A DNA stretch of 64,000 nt, from contig NZ_CP136684.1 of assembly GCF_032921865.1 (NCBI RefSeq), positions 4,378,501 through 4,442,500 on the forward strand. Direction: 5' to 3'. This DNA comes from Thalassospira lucentensis (GTDB taxonomy: Bacteria; Pseudomonadota; Alphaproteobacteria; Rhodospirillales; Thalassospiraceae). The number at the start of each line of letters is the position of its first letter. The first letter of the stretch is position 1. Both the position numbers and the translations under genes were made by a program. Positions 44,403 through 53,259 of the stretch are shown here, in pieces. The notes beneath the pieces are model-generated. The model saw nothing but the letters and a program-made list of their open reading frames with translations, was not told the DNA's origin and did not search any database.

Positions 44403-45815
44403 GTGGCCAAAACCCAAAGTCGTTTCATTTGCCAGAATTGCGGTGCCGAATACCGAAAATGGACCGGTCGTTGTGATGCGTGCGGTGAATGGAATTCGAT
44501 CGAGGAAGAACGCATCGAAGCCGGACCAAAGGCAACCGGTGGGATTGCCACCGGGACCAAGGGAAAGCAGCTTGATTTTGTAGCCCTTGAAGGTGAAAGC
44601 GCAAGCCCGCCCCGCATCATCACCGGCATTGCCGAACTTGATCGTGCGGTTGGTGGTGGGCTGGTGCCCGGTTCCGCCCTTCTGGTAGGCGGCGATCCGG
44701 GGATTGGTAAATCGACGATCCTGTTGCAGGCCGTTGGCGTCCTGTCAGCCAGACATAAATGTGCCTATATCTCGGGCGAGGAAGCGGTTGATCAGGTGCG
44801 CATGCGTGCCGCCCGTCTTGGACTTGAAAAATCCAAGGTCGATTTCGCCGCTGCCACCAGCCTGCGCGATATTATCGCCACACTGGATCAAAGCGCGCAT
44901 GAAGTCGTGGTCATCGATTCCATTCAGACCATGTATGCCGATACCCTTGATAGCGCCCCGGGTACCGTTTCACAGGTCCGCGCGTGTGCGCTTGAACTGA
45001 TCCGCCTTGCCAAGCGCAAGGGATTTGCCGTGATCCTTGTTGGTCATGTCACCAAGGAAGGGCAGATTGCTGGCCCACGTGTTCTGGAACATATGGTCGA
45101 TACGGTTCTTTATTTCGAAGGCGAACGCGGCCATCAGTTCCGTATTTTGCGCGCGGTCAAAAACCGTTTCGGTGCCACCGATGAAATCGGTGTGTTTGAA
45201 ATGGGTGATGCGGGTCTTGTCGAAGTCCCGAACCCGTCGGCCCTTTTCCTTGCTGACCGCGAGGCACCTGTATCGGGTACTGCCGTGTTTGCCGGGCTTG
45301 AAGGCACCCGCCCGATGCTGGTCGAGATACAGGCACTGGTCGCGCAATCGGCACTTGCCACACCGCGTCGCGCGGTTGTTGGCTGGGATTCGGCCCGTAT
45401 GAACATGATCCTTGCGGTTCTTGATGCCCGTTGCGGATTACCGCTTAGCCAGTTTGACGTTTATCTGAACGTTGCTGGTGGGATGCGCGTGGGTGAACCC
45501 GCCGCCGATCTTGCCGTGGCGGCCGCCCTGATATCCGCGGTTGCCGATGCGCCTGTTCCCGCCGAAACCGTTATTGTCGGTGAAATCGGCCTTTCAGGCG
45601 AAGTCCGTCCCGTCGGTCAAATCGAATCGCGCCTGAAAGAAGCCGCCAAACTCGGCTTTGCCAACGCCTATTCGCCACGTACCGGCGCAAACGGCAAAAA
45701 GAAGATCACGATAAAGGGCCTGAACCAGCGCGAAATTGGCCATCTTCAGGATTTGGTAAATCTCTTCGGCGACGATGTCCGCGACAAGGTGCGTCCACGC
45801 GAAGGCATGTATTGA
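44403..45815 (+). CDS. radA: DNA repair protein RadA
   Basis: This 470-residue branch-migration ATPase has a four-cysteine zinc finger (CQNCGAEYRKWTGRCDACG), Walker A GGDPGIGKSTILLQ, the KNRFG motif in VKNRFGATDEIG, and a Lon-like C-terminal domain (LAVAAALISAVADAPVP). It begins at a GTG with GGAG eight bases upstream. It is followed at 60 bases by cvpA. Confidence 0.95.
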   Translation: MAKTQSRFICQNCGAEYRKWTGRCDACGEWNSIEEERIEAGPKATGGIATGTKGKQLDFVALEGESASPPRIITGIAELDRAVGGGLVPGSALLVGGDPGIGKSTILLQAVGVLSARHKCAYISGEEAVDQVRMRAARLGLEKSKVDFAAATSLRDIIATLDQSAHEVVVIDSIQTMYADTLDSAPGTVSQVRACALELIRLAKRKGFAVILVGHVTKEGQIAGPRVLEHMVDTVLYFEGERGHQFRILRAVKNRFGATDEIGVFEMGDAGLVEVPNPSALFLADREAPVSGTAVFAGLEGTRPMLVEIQALVAQSALATPRRAVVGWDSARMNMILAVLDARCGLPLSQFDVYLNVAGGMRVGEPAADLAVAAALISAVADAPVPAETVIVGEIGLSGEVRPVGQIESRLKEAAKLGFANAYSPRTGANGKKKITIKGLNQREIGHLQDLVNLFGDDVRDKVRPREGMY

Positions 45816-45875
45816 TCATTGCCTGCCTTTATGTGCGCGCTTGCGAACAGACTGACCAACAGGATTTACTGAATT

Positions 45876-46562
45876 ATGGATTTCTCCAGCCTGCCCGATC
45901 TTGGTGCACGGGACGTATTCGATCTGGTGATTGTGGGCATTGTCCTGATCTCGGGTCTGTTTGCATTTTTCCGGGGCTTTATCCATGAAACCCTGTCGAT
46001 GATGGGGTGGGTCGGGGCTGGTGTCTGTGCGCTATACGGATACCCGATTGTGCGTCCCTATGTCCGCGATCTGATCCCGTCTGAACTGATTGCCGATCTG
46101 GCAACCGGGGTTGGTCTGTTTCTGATCACCTTCCTGATCTTTTCCTTCATCAGCGGCCGGATTGGCCGTGCAGTTCAGAATTCCGGACTTGATAGCCTCG
46201 ACAGCACCCTTGGCTTTGTCTTTGGTCTTTTGCGTGGCGGTCTTATCGTCTGTATCGGCTTTCTGGCCCTGTCATGGCTTTTGCCAGCAACCTCGCAGCC
46301 AGACTGGGTTCGCGATGCCCGGACACGCCCGGTTCTGGAAGAGGGCGCGTTCCTGCTGATGCGCGCAATGCCCGATGAAATCTTTGACACAACGACCGAA
46401 GAAATGGCCCGTGCTCAACGTGATGCAGAAATCAACGACCAGACATACCGTCAACTTCTGGGTCCCGAGCCAAAAGGTGCTGGACCCAAGCCCCTAAACG
46501 GGTATACAAGGCCCTCGCGCGATGATTTGGATCGTCTGATAGAGGCGACCACCAACGAGTGA
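45876..46562 (+). CDS. cvpA: CvpA family membrane protein
   Basis: This 228-residue protein has four predicted N-terminal membrane helices (VIVGIVLISGLFAFFRGFIH; DLATGVGLFLITFLIFSFI) and a hydrophilic tail. CvpA proteins affect colicin V export in E. coli and envelope properties; the mechanism is unclear. It precedes purF as in E. coli. Confidence 0.88.
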   Translation: MDFSSLPDLGARDVFDLVIVGIVLISGLFAFFRGFIHETLSMMGWVGAGVCALYGYPIVRPYVRDLIPSELIADLATGVGLFLITFLIFSFISGRIGRAVQNSGLDSLDSTLGFVFGLLRGGLIVCIGFLALSWLLPATSQPDWVRDARTRPVLEEGAFLLMRAMPDEIFDTTTEEMARAQRDAEINDQTYRQLLGPEPKGAGPKPLNGYTRPSRDDLDRLIEATTNE

Positions 46563-46624
46563 GGCGACAGGGTTTCGCATGGGTGCGGCATCCTGCGCCA
46601 CCGGCGAGAGAGCGGAACCCACTC

Positions 46625-48085
46625 ATGCTGACCACCAATCCATTTGACGACGACAAGCTGCGTGAAGAATGCGGTGTTTTCGGTGTTTTCGGTTCGCCCG
46701 ATGCGGCGGCCCTGACGGCCCTTGGCCTGCATGCGCTTCAGCATCGCGGACAGGAAGCCGCTGGCATCGTTTCCTATGACGGCGAAGATTTTCCAGCACA
46801 CCGGGCGTCCGGTCAGGTCGGGGACATCTTCGGTTCTCAAGACGTAATCAAAAGCCTGCAGGGCCATCGTGCGATCGGCCATGTGCGCTATTCCACAGCC
46901 GGGGGCAAAGGCCTTCGCAACGTGCAGCCGCTATTTGCCGATTTCGAATTCGGCGGGCTGGCAATTGCGCATAACGGTAACCTGACCAACGCGCTTGCCG
47001 TGCGTGAGCGTCTGGTCAAACGTGGTTCGATTTTCCAGTCGACCTCCGATACCGAAACCTTCATTCACCTGATCGCAACCAGCCTGTACGAGAAGATCGT
47101 TGATCGTCTGATTGATGCTGTCCGTCAGGTCGAAGGCGCATACAGCCTTGTGGTCATGACCCAGAAGAAACTGATCGGTGTACGTGATCCTCTGGGGGTC
47201 CGTCCGCTGGTTCTGGGCAAGCTGAATGACAGCTACATCCTGTCTTCAGAAACGGTTGGCCTTGATATCGTTGGCGCGGAATTCATTCGCGACGTCGAAC
47301 CGGGCGAGATCGTTGAAATCACCGATAATGGCCTCAAATCAATCAAACCGTTCAAACCGGTGAAATCGCGTTTCTGCATTTTCGAACATGTCTATTTCGC
47401 CCGCCCCGACAGCATTGTCGAAGGCACAAGCGTCTATGACGTGCGCAAAAATATCGGTCGCGAACTGGCACTGGAATCCGGTGTTGAAGCCGATGTGGTC
47501 GTACCGATCCCCGATTCAGGCGTTCCGTCCGCCCTTGGCTATGCCGAGGCCAGCGGTGTTCCGTTTGAACTGGGCATCATCCGCAACCATTATGTGGGCC
47601 GGACCTTTATCGAGCCGACAGATCAGATCCGCCACCTTGGCGTGAAGCTGAAACACAACGCCAACCCCGGCAAGCTGAAGGGCAAACGCGTTATTCTGGT
47701 CGACGATTCCATCGTTCGCGGCACCACATCGACCAAGATTGTCGATCTGGTCCGTCAGGCCGGTGCTGCCGAAGTCCATATGCGCATCGCAAGCCCGCCG
47801 ACCACCAATCCATGCTTCTATGGTGTTGATACACCGTCGAAGGAAAAACTGATGGCGGCCAATCACGACATTGAAAGCATGGCAAAGATCATTGGTGTCG
47901 ACAGCCTTGCCTTTGTCACCATTGATGGCCTTTATCGCGCAGCCGGTCTTCCGGGACGCGACAATAACAGTCCGGCCTTCTGCGATGCCTGCTTCACTGG
48001 TGATTACCCGATCCGTCTGGTCGATCATCAGGCCGAGAACAAGGACCGTAAACTCAGCCAGCTTGTCGAAAGGCAGTCCGCATGA
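46625..48085 (+). CDS. purF: Amidophosphoribosyltransferase
   Basis: This 486-residue enzyme catalyses the first committed step of purine synthesis. A short propeptide (MLTTNPFDDDKLREE) precedes the catalytic cysteine in CGVFGVFG, exposed after cleavage. The glutaminase stretch HRGQEAAGIVSYDG and the PRPP site VILVDDSIVRGTTSTKIV are intact. The ATG at 46625 was chosen; upstream codons overlap cvpA and are rejected. Confidence 0.96.
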   Translation: MLTTNPFDDDKLREECGVFGVFGSPDAAALTALGLHALQHRGQEAAGIVSYDGEDFPAHRASGQVGDIFGSQDVIKSLQGHRAIGHVRYSTAGGKGLRNVQPLFADFEFGGLAIAHNGNLTNALAVRERLVKRGSIFQSTSDTETFIHLIATSLYEKIVDRLIDAVRQVEGAYSLVVMTQKKLIGVRDPLGVRPLVLGKLNDSYILSSETVGLDIVGAEFIRDVEPGEIVEITDNGLKSIKPFKPVKSRFCIFEHVYFARPDSIVEGTSVYDVRKNIGRELALESGVEADVVVPIPDSGVPSALGYAEASGVPFELGIIRNHYVGRTFIEPTDQIRHLGVKLKHNANPGKLKGKRVILVDDSIVRGTTSTKIVDLVRQAGAAEVHMRIASPPTTNPCFYGVDTPSKEKLMAANHDIESMAKIIGVDSLAFVTIDGLYRAAGLPGRDNNSPAFCDACFTGDYPIRLVDHQAENKDRKLSQLVERQSA

Positions 48086-48795
48086 GTGACGCAAAGCGCC
48101 TTGAAGGCCGCGTCGCCCTGATCACAGGGGCCTCGCACGGGATCGGTCGCGCGGTTGCAAAACGTTTTGCCGCCGAAGGTGCCACTGTCATTGCGCTGGG
48201 TCGCAATGTCGGTGCGCTTGAAGAACTTGATGACGAAATCCGGGCTGACGGCGGGAAACTTGTACTGCTGCCGATGGACTTGACCATGTATGAAAAGATC
48301 GATGCCATGGGTGCATCGATTTATGAACGCTTTGGCAAGCTTGATATCGTCGTTGGCAATGCCGGACTTCTGGGTGAACTTGCCCCGGTCGGTCATATCG
48401 ATACACAGGTGTTTGAAAACACGTATGCGACCAACGTCACGGCGAACTTCCGTCTGATCCGCAGTGTCGATAAACTCCTGCGTCTTTCCGATGCCGGGCG
48501 TGCGATTTTCGTGACCTCGAATGCATCGTCCAAGGGGCGTGCCTTCTGGGGCCTTTATGCTTCGACCAAGGCAGCCCTTGAAAGTCTGGTGCTGTCCTAT
48601 GCCCAGGAACTCGAAGAAACGCCTGTACGCGTTAATCTGATCAATCCGGGCCGTATCCGCACCAAGATGCGCGCCGAAGCCTATCCGGGTGAAAATCCCG
48701 AAACGCTCCCGACTGCTGAAAGCATCACTGACGTGTTTGTCGATCTGGCTGCAGCTGATTGTACACGTCATGCAGGCGTCGTCGACGCCTACTGA
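48082..48795 (+). CDS. Short-chain dehydrogenase/reductase overlapping purF
   Basis: This 237-residue SDR has ALITGASHGIGRAVAKRFA, VGNAGLLGE and the catalytic YASTKAALES, where Y-x3-K is kept. It resembles YciK-like SDRs. Its ATG overlaps the purF stop (ATGA), so it is translationally coupled to purF. The substrate is unknown. Confidence 0.88.
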   Translation: MSDAKRLEGRVALITGASHGIGRAVAKRFAAEGATVIALGRNVGALEELDDEIRADGGKLVLLPMDLTMYEKIDAMGASIYERFGKLDIVVGNAGLLGELAPVGHIDTQVFENTYATNVTANFRLIRSVDKLLRLSDAGRAIFVTSNASSKGRAFWGLYASTKAALESLVLSYAQELEETPVRVNLINPGRIRTKMRAEAYPGENPETLPTAESITDVFVDLAAADCTRHAGVVDAY

Positions 48796-48817
48796 TACGG
48801 CAGTGATCGAGATTGCG

Positions 48818-48846
48818 AAGGCCGGACAGGTTGATTGTCCGGCCTT
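48818..48846. terminator. Bidirectional terminator, SDR / LysR
   Basis: An 11-bp stem (AAGGCCGGACA/TGTCCGGCCTT) with a seven-base loop is followed by TTT on the plus strand. It lies between convergent genes and abuts the LysR stop. Confidence 0.85.
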
Positions 48847-48848
48847 TT

Positions 48849-49754
48849 TCAATTCAGGCGGATGTTTTCGGCACAGAAATCCAGAAACGCCCGAACACGG
48901 GCCGGTAAATGCCCGCGCCCGCCAATATAAACGGCGTTAATATCGACACCGCCACCGGGATAAAATTCGTCCAGCAAGGGCTCAAGCCCGTCATTTGCCA
49001 GATCGTTTTCGACGTGAAACCGGGCAAGCCGAACGATGCCGCCGCCGGCAACGGCCAATTGACGCGCGCTTTCGGCATCCCCAACATCAAATACGCCGCC
49101 CGGCATTACAGACACCTCCTGCCCGTTTACCCGAAACGGCCAGTCCGGAATAACACGCTGAAAGTTGTACCCGATCAATGTATGACCTTGCAGTGCATCT
49201 ACGGTCGTTGGTCGCCCGTGTTTTTCAAGGTATGCCGGGGACGCAGCAATCACCATCCGGCATTGGCCAAGCTTGCGCGCAATCAGTCCGGATGACTGTA
49301 ATGGACCACTTCGAATCGCGACATCAGCGCGTTCCTCATACAGATCCATCACCTTATCGCTGACCGTCACATCCAACGTGATATCGGGATACTTTTCCCG
49401 AAATCGCGGTACCAGTGGCAAAAGGCGGTGCAGGCCGACCGGCACGTTGGCCGTCACGCGCAACCGTCCGCGCGGTGTCATTGCAGTTGCGGCTTCCTGT
49501 TCTGCCTCATTCAGATCGGCAATGATATCAAGTGCCCGCTCATAAAAACGCTGCCCTTCGGATGTCAGGTGCAACTTGCGGGTTGATCGATTGAACAATC
49601 GCGTTCCCAGCCGGTCTTCCAACCGGCCAACAAGCTTGCTGACGGCGGATGGTGTCATGTTGAAATCGCGCGACGCAGCCGAAAACCCGCCGCGTTCAAC
49701 GACACGCACAAAGACTTCCATCTCGCCGGATCGATTGGTTTCAAGTCGAGCCAT
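48849..49754 (-). CDS. LysR-family transcriptional regulator
   Basis: This 301-residue regulator has the helix-turn-helix GGFSAASRDFNMTPSAVSKL near the N-terminus and a LysR substrate domain. It is of the type that often controls the divergent oxidoreductase gene. An inverted repeat (TTCAACT/AGTTGAA) spans the shared promoter region. Confidence 0.9.
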   Translation of the reverse strand: MARLETNRSGEMEVFVRVVERGGFSAASRDFNMTPSAVSKLVGRLEDRLGTRLFNRSTRKLHLTSEGQRFYERALDIIADLNEAEQEAATAMTPRGRLRVTANVPVGLHRLLPLVPRFREKYPDITLDVTVSDKVMDLYEERADVAIRSGPLQSSGLIARKLGQCRMVIAASPAYLEKHGRPTTVDALQGHTLIGYNFQRVIPDWPFRVNGQEVSVMPGGVFDVGDAESARQLAVAGGGIVRLARFHVENDLANDGLEPLLDEFYPGGGVDINAVYIGGRGHLPARVRAFLDFCAENIRLN

Positions 49755-49760
49755 AGTGAA

Positions 49761-49801
49761 TTCAACTCACAAATCTTCTTCTTAGAATATCCGTAGTTGA
49801 A
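49761..49801. promoter_or_regulatory. Inverted repeat in the lysR/aldo-keto reductase promoter region
   Basis: TTCAACT (49761-49767) and AGTTGAA (49795-49801) are inverted copies 27 bases apart. They lie in the 103-base gap between divergent genes, where a LysR protein would bind. Confidence 0.35.
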
Positions 49802-49857
49802 AATGCGCCCTTTGTCCATATTCCGTCCATGAACCATTTCCAGCGACGGAGAAGACA

Positions 49858-50895
49858 ATGGAATACAGACAATTGGGGAATTCCGGTTTGCGCGTTCCCG
49901 CACTTAGCTTTGGCGCCGGGACCTTTGGCGGCCGGGGTCCCCTGTTCGGCGCGTGGGGTACAATTGACGCCCGTGAAGCCAGCCGCATGATCGATATCAG
50001 CCTCGAAGCAGGCCTGAACATGTTCGACAGTGCCGACGTCTATTCCGATGGTGCGTCTGAACAGGTTCTGGGCGAAGCCATCAAAGGACGCCGCGACAAA
50101 ATCATCCTGTCGACGAAGTTTGCCCTGCCTGTTGGCGATGGCCCGAATGACTTTGGCACCTCGCGCCACCGCCTGATCACGGCAACCGATGCCGCCCTGA
50201 AGCGGCTGGGAACCGATTATATCGACCTGCTGCAACTTCACTCCTTTGATGCATTCACCCCGATCGAGGAAGTCTTATCAACGCTTAATGACCTCGTACG
50301 CGCCGGGAAGCTGCGCTATATCGGCGTATCGAACTTTGCCGGGTGGCAGATCATGAAGTCGCTCGCCGTGTCTGATCGCCTTGGTTACAGCCGCTATGTC
50401 GCCCATCAGGTTTACTATTCACTGGTCGGGCGCGATTACGAATGGGATCTGATGCCGCTGGCACAGGATCAGGGACTGGGCGCACTGGTCTGGAGCCCCT
50501 TGGGATGGGGCCGGTTGACTGGCAAAATCCGCCGCGGCACACCGATACCGGATGGCAGCCGCCTGCATGAAACCGCACAATTCGGCCCGCCGGTCGAAGA
50601 AGATCATCTATATGACATTGTCGATGTGCTTGATGAACTGAGTGCCGAAACCGGCAAAACCGTCCCACAGATTGCCATCAACTGGCTGCTGCAGCGCCCC
50701 ACCGTGGCGTCGGTGATTATCGGGGCCCGCAATGAACAGCAATTGCGCGACAATCTGGGTGCGGTTGGCTGGTCCCTATCCAGTGATCAAATCACCCGCC
50801 TTGATACCGTCAGCAAAAGGCAGCCGCCCTACCCGCATTACCCCTATTACATTCAGGAAGGCTTCGCCCGACTGAACCCGCCCCTATCTGCGTAA
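49858..50895 (+). CDS. Aldo/keto reductase
   Basis: This 345-residue NADPH-dependent TIM-barrel enzyme begins MEYRQLGNSGLRVPALSFG. It has the tetrad region MFDSADVYSDGASEQVLGEA (Asp, Tyr), the lysine in ILSTKFALP, and LQLHSFDAF with the histidine. The late VIIGARNEQQLRDNLGAVGW binds the cofactor. It is of the AKR12/YgaS type; the substrate is unknown. GGAG lies 9 bases upstream. It is probably controlled by the divergent LysR gene. Confidence 0.92.
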   Translation: MEYRQLGNSGLRVPALSFGAGTFGGRGPLFGAWGTIDAREASRMIDISLEAGLNMFDSADVYSDGASEQVLGEAIKGRRDKIILSTKFALPVGDGPNDFGTSRHRLITATDAALKRLGTDYIDLLQLHSFDAFTPIEEVLSTLNDLVRAGKLRYIGVSNFAGWQIMKSLAVSDRLGYSRYVAHQVYYSLVGRDYEWDLMPLAQDQGLGALVWSPLGWGRLTGKIRRGTPIPDGSRLHETAQFGPPVEEDHLYDIVDVLDELSAETGKTVPQIAINWLLQRPTVASVIIGARNEQQLRDNLGAVGWSLSSDQITRLDTVSKRQPPYPHYPYYIQEGFARLNPPLSA

Positions 50896-51024
50896 GGGTT
50901 ATAAATACCTGCCACAGGGCCGATCATCCGGTGTTGATCACAACGGATTGATCGGCTCTGACTTGTCTTTGCCAACATCAACGGCTAGTCGGAATATCCG
51001 GTTTGATCATGCCATGGATACCCG

Positions 51025-51609
51025 ATGCGATTTCTGCGCTGCCTTATCGTTTCTGCAATATTTGCCGCCACAGCACCTGCCTTCGGGGGGACTGAAGCAT
51101 CACCGCTGACGCTGATGGGTGAAAGCAGCCAGTTTGTCGAACTTGATCCCCAACGGATCGCACGCAACACCCGATTTTATGACCGGCGAAATCACCCGAC
51201 CGATATCAGCGCCTATCGCGGCAAAGTGGTTCTGGTCAATTTCTGGGCCAGCTGGTGCCTGCCCTGCATGGCAGAAATGCCGTCGCTTGACCGGTTGGCC
51301 AATGATCATTCCAATGATGACCTCGCCATCATTCCGATCTCGATAGACGAAGACGGATTGCTGGCTGCCATTCCCTTTTACCGCCGTTTGGGCCTTCAAA
51401 ACCTTGATCTTTTTGTCGACCCGACGGGCGAAACAGCCTATAGCGACCGAGATAATCCCAGGGATGCCGAATTTGCCCTTTATGGCCTGCCGATCACATA
51501 TGCCCTAGATCGTGATGGCCGTATTCTTGGCTATATATCGGGACTGGTCGATTGGCAGTCAGACGATGCTGCGGATTTCATTGACCGCCTTTTGGAAGCT
51601 GGCAAATAA
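51025..51609 (+). CDS. TlpA-like thiol:disulfide oxidoreductase
   Basis: This 194-residue periplasmic thioredoxin-fold protein has a signal peptide (FLRCLIVSAIFAATAPAFGG) and the redox motif WASWCLPCMAEMPSL. It resembles TlpA/ResA proteins, which keep cytochrome cysteines reduced. No cytochrome maturation genes are next to it. It converges on der. Confidence 0.88.
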   Translation: MRFLRCLIVSAIFAATAPAFGGTEASPLTLMGESSQFVELDPQRIARNTRFYDRRNHPTDISAYRGKVVLVNFWASWCLPCMAEMPSLDRLANDHSNDDLAIIPISIDEDGLLAAIPFYRRLGLQNLDLFVDPTGETAYSDRDNPRDAEFALYGLPITYALDRDGRILGYISGLVDWQSDDAADFIDRLLEAGK

Positions 51610-51635
51610 AAACGGGGGCATTCCTGCCCCCGTTT
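51610..51635. terminator. Bidirectional terminator, tlpA-like gene / der
   Basis: An 11-bp stem (AAACGGGGGCA/TGCCCCCGTTT) with a TTCC loop has a T-rich minus-strand tail. It lies between convergent genes. Confidence 0.9.
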
Positions 51636-51655
51636 GATGTTTGTACGATCAAGCC

Positions 51656-53137
51656 CTAGCGCTTTTTCTTCTTGTTGCCATAGGGGTTATCACTGCTGCG
51701 CAGATAAATGCGGATCGGAACGCCAGGCATGTCGAAATCTTCGCGAAGCCCATTGATCAGGTAACGCGTATAACTTTCGGGCAGTTCTGCCGCCTTGGAA
51801 CAGTTGATAAAGAAACTTGGCGGACGCGATTTGGCCTGGGTCATATACCGCAGGCGGATACGACGCCCCGAAATGACCGGCGGCAAATGGCGTTCGGTAA
51901 TGGCTTCGAGCCAGCGGTTAAGCTGCGATGTCGGAATACGGCGGCTCCAGATATCATAGATATCAAGAACGGTCGGCATCAGGCTGTCCGTGCCACGCCC
52001 GGTCAGGGCCGAGAATGTCAGGATCGGAATGCCCTTGGCCTGCGCAAAGGACGTATCAAGCTTGTCACGCAGTGCCGACATCACACCGGCCTTGTCTTTG
52101 ACCGCGTCCCACTTGTTCACAGCAATGATCAGCGCACGGCCTTCTTCAAGGACCATGCGTGCAATCGTCAGATCCTGCTTATCAAGCGTATTGGTCGCAT
52201 CAAGCATAATGACAACGACCTGTGCATAACGGATCACACGCAGGGTATCAGTGACTGAAAGCTTTTCAACGCGATCATCAATCTTCTTCTTGCGGCGCAT
52301 CCCGGCGGTATCGACCAGACGAATAGGACGGCCTTCATAGGACCAGTCAACCGCGATGGAGTCACGGGTTAAACCGGCCTGCGGCCCGGTCATGACACGG
52401 TTTTCACCCAGAAGCTGGTTCAGAAGGGTCGATTTGCCCACATTCGGACGACCGACAATCGCAAGCTGGATTTTCGAATTGTCCTTGCGAACAACTTCTT
52501 CCTCGCCCTCATCGTCTTCGTCATATTCGATTTCAAAGGACGGGAATGAACCATCATCCTCGTCCATTTCATCATCTTCGAAATCGTCATCAATGGCGGC
52601 AAGATCGCCTTCCTGCCGCGCCTTGCGCTGCTTGTCGCGATATTCTTCCCAATGAGGACGCATGATATCGATCAGCAATTCCATGCCAAGCCCATGCTCC
52701 GCCGAGATCGGTGCAACATCGCCAAGACCAAGACCATAGGCCTCGTAAAGGCCGGCATCCTGATCCTTGCCCTCGTGCTTGTTGGCAATCACATAGACCG
52801 GTTTCTTGCGCTTGCGCAACCAGTCGGCAAAGTGATTGTCAAGCGGGGTCAGGCCCGCACGGGCATCAATCAGGAAAAACGCGATATCGCATTCCTCAAA
52901 GGCCATTTCGCTTTGCTGGCGCATTTTACCTTCGATGGAATCGTCAAATGCCTCTTCCAGACCAGCAGTATCAATAATGTCGAATCCCATATGGCCAAGA
53001 CGCGCCTTGCCATAACGGCGATCACGCGTGACGCCCGGCTGATCATCGACCAGCGCCAGCTTCTTGCCGACCAGACGGTTAAACAGGGTCGACTTCCCGA
53101 CATTGGGGCGACCGATAATGGCTACTTTCAGCGACAT
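51656..53137 (-). CDS. der: Ribosome biogenesis GTPase Der (EngA)
   Basis: This 493-residue protein has two tandem GTPase domains with P-loops GRPNVGKSTLFNRL and GRPNVGKSTLLNQL, then a KH-like C-terminal domain. The linker between the GTPases is strongly acidic (DDEMDEDDGSF and following), longer than in E. coli. It is last in the yfgM-bamB-der order, the standard one. The 122-base gap before it holds two hairpins. Confidence 0.96.
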   Translation of the reverse strand: MSLKVAIIGRPNVGKSTLFNRLVGKKLALVDDQPGVTRDRRYGKARLGHMGFDIIDTAGLEEAFDDSIEGKMRQQSEMAFEECDIAFFLIDARAGLTPLDNHFADWLRKRKKPVYVIANKHEGKDQDAGLYEAYGLGLGDVAPISAEHGLGMELLIDIMRPHWEEYRDKQRKARQEGDLAAIDDDFEDDEMDEDDGSFPSFEIEYDEDDEGEEEVVRKDNSKIQLAIVGRPNVGKSTLLNQLLGENRVMTGPQAGLTRDSIAVDWSYEGRPIRLVDTAGMRRKKKIDDRVEKLSVTDTLRVIRYAQVVVIMLDATNTLDKQDLTIARMVLEEGRALIIAVNKWDAVKDKAGVMSALRDKLDTSFAQAKGIPILTFSALTGRGTDSLMPTVLDIYDIWSRRIPTSQLNRWLEAITERHLPPVISGRRIRLRYMTQAKSRPPSFFINCSKAAELPESYTRYLINGLREDFDMPGVPIRIYLRSSDNPYGNKKKKR

Positions 53138-53171
53138 CTGACTTTCAGACTCATTGTTATAAAACGGCGAT

Positions 53172-53239
53172 GTGCGCCGAGGGGCAGTTTACCCCGTTCC
53201 GGCGCACGCGCATATCAGGCAAAAGATCGGATCTTTTGC
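53172..53239 (-). repeat. Two hairpins between bamB and der
   Basis: GTGCGCCG/CGGCGCAC (53172-53179 and 53200-53207) with an inner GGGG/CCCC pair makes one nested stem. GCAAAAGATC/GATCTTTTGC (53219-53228 and 53230-53239) makes another. Both are transcribed in the yfgM-bamB-der message and could limit or stabilise der expression. Confidence 0.65.
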
Positions 53240-53259
53240 GAAAAACTGTGTTCGACCTG

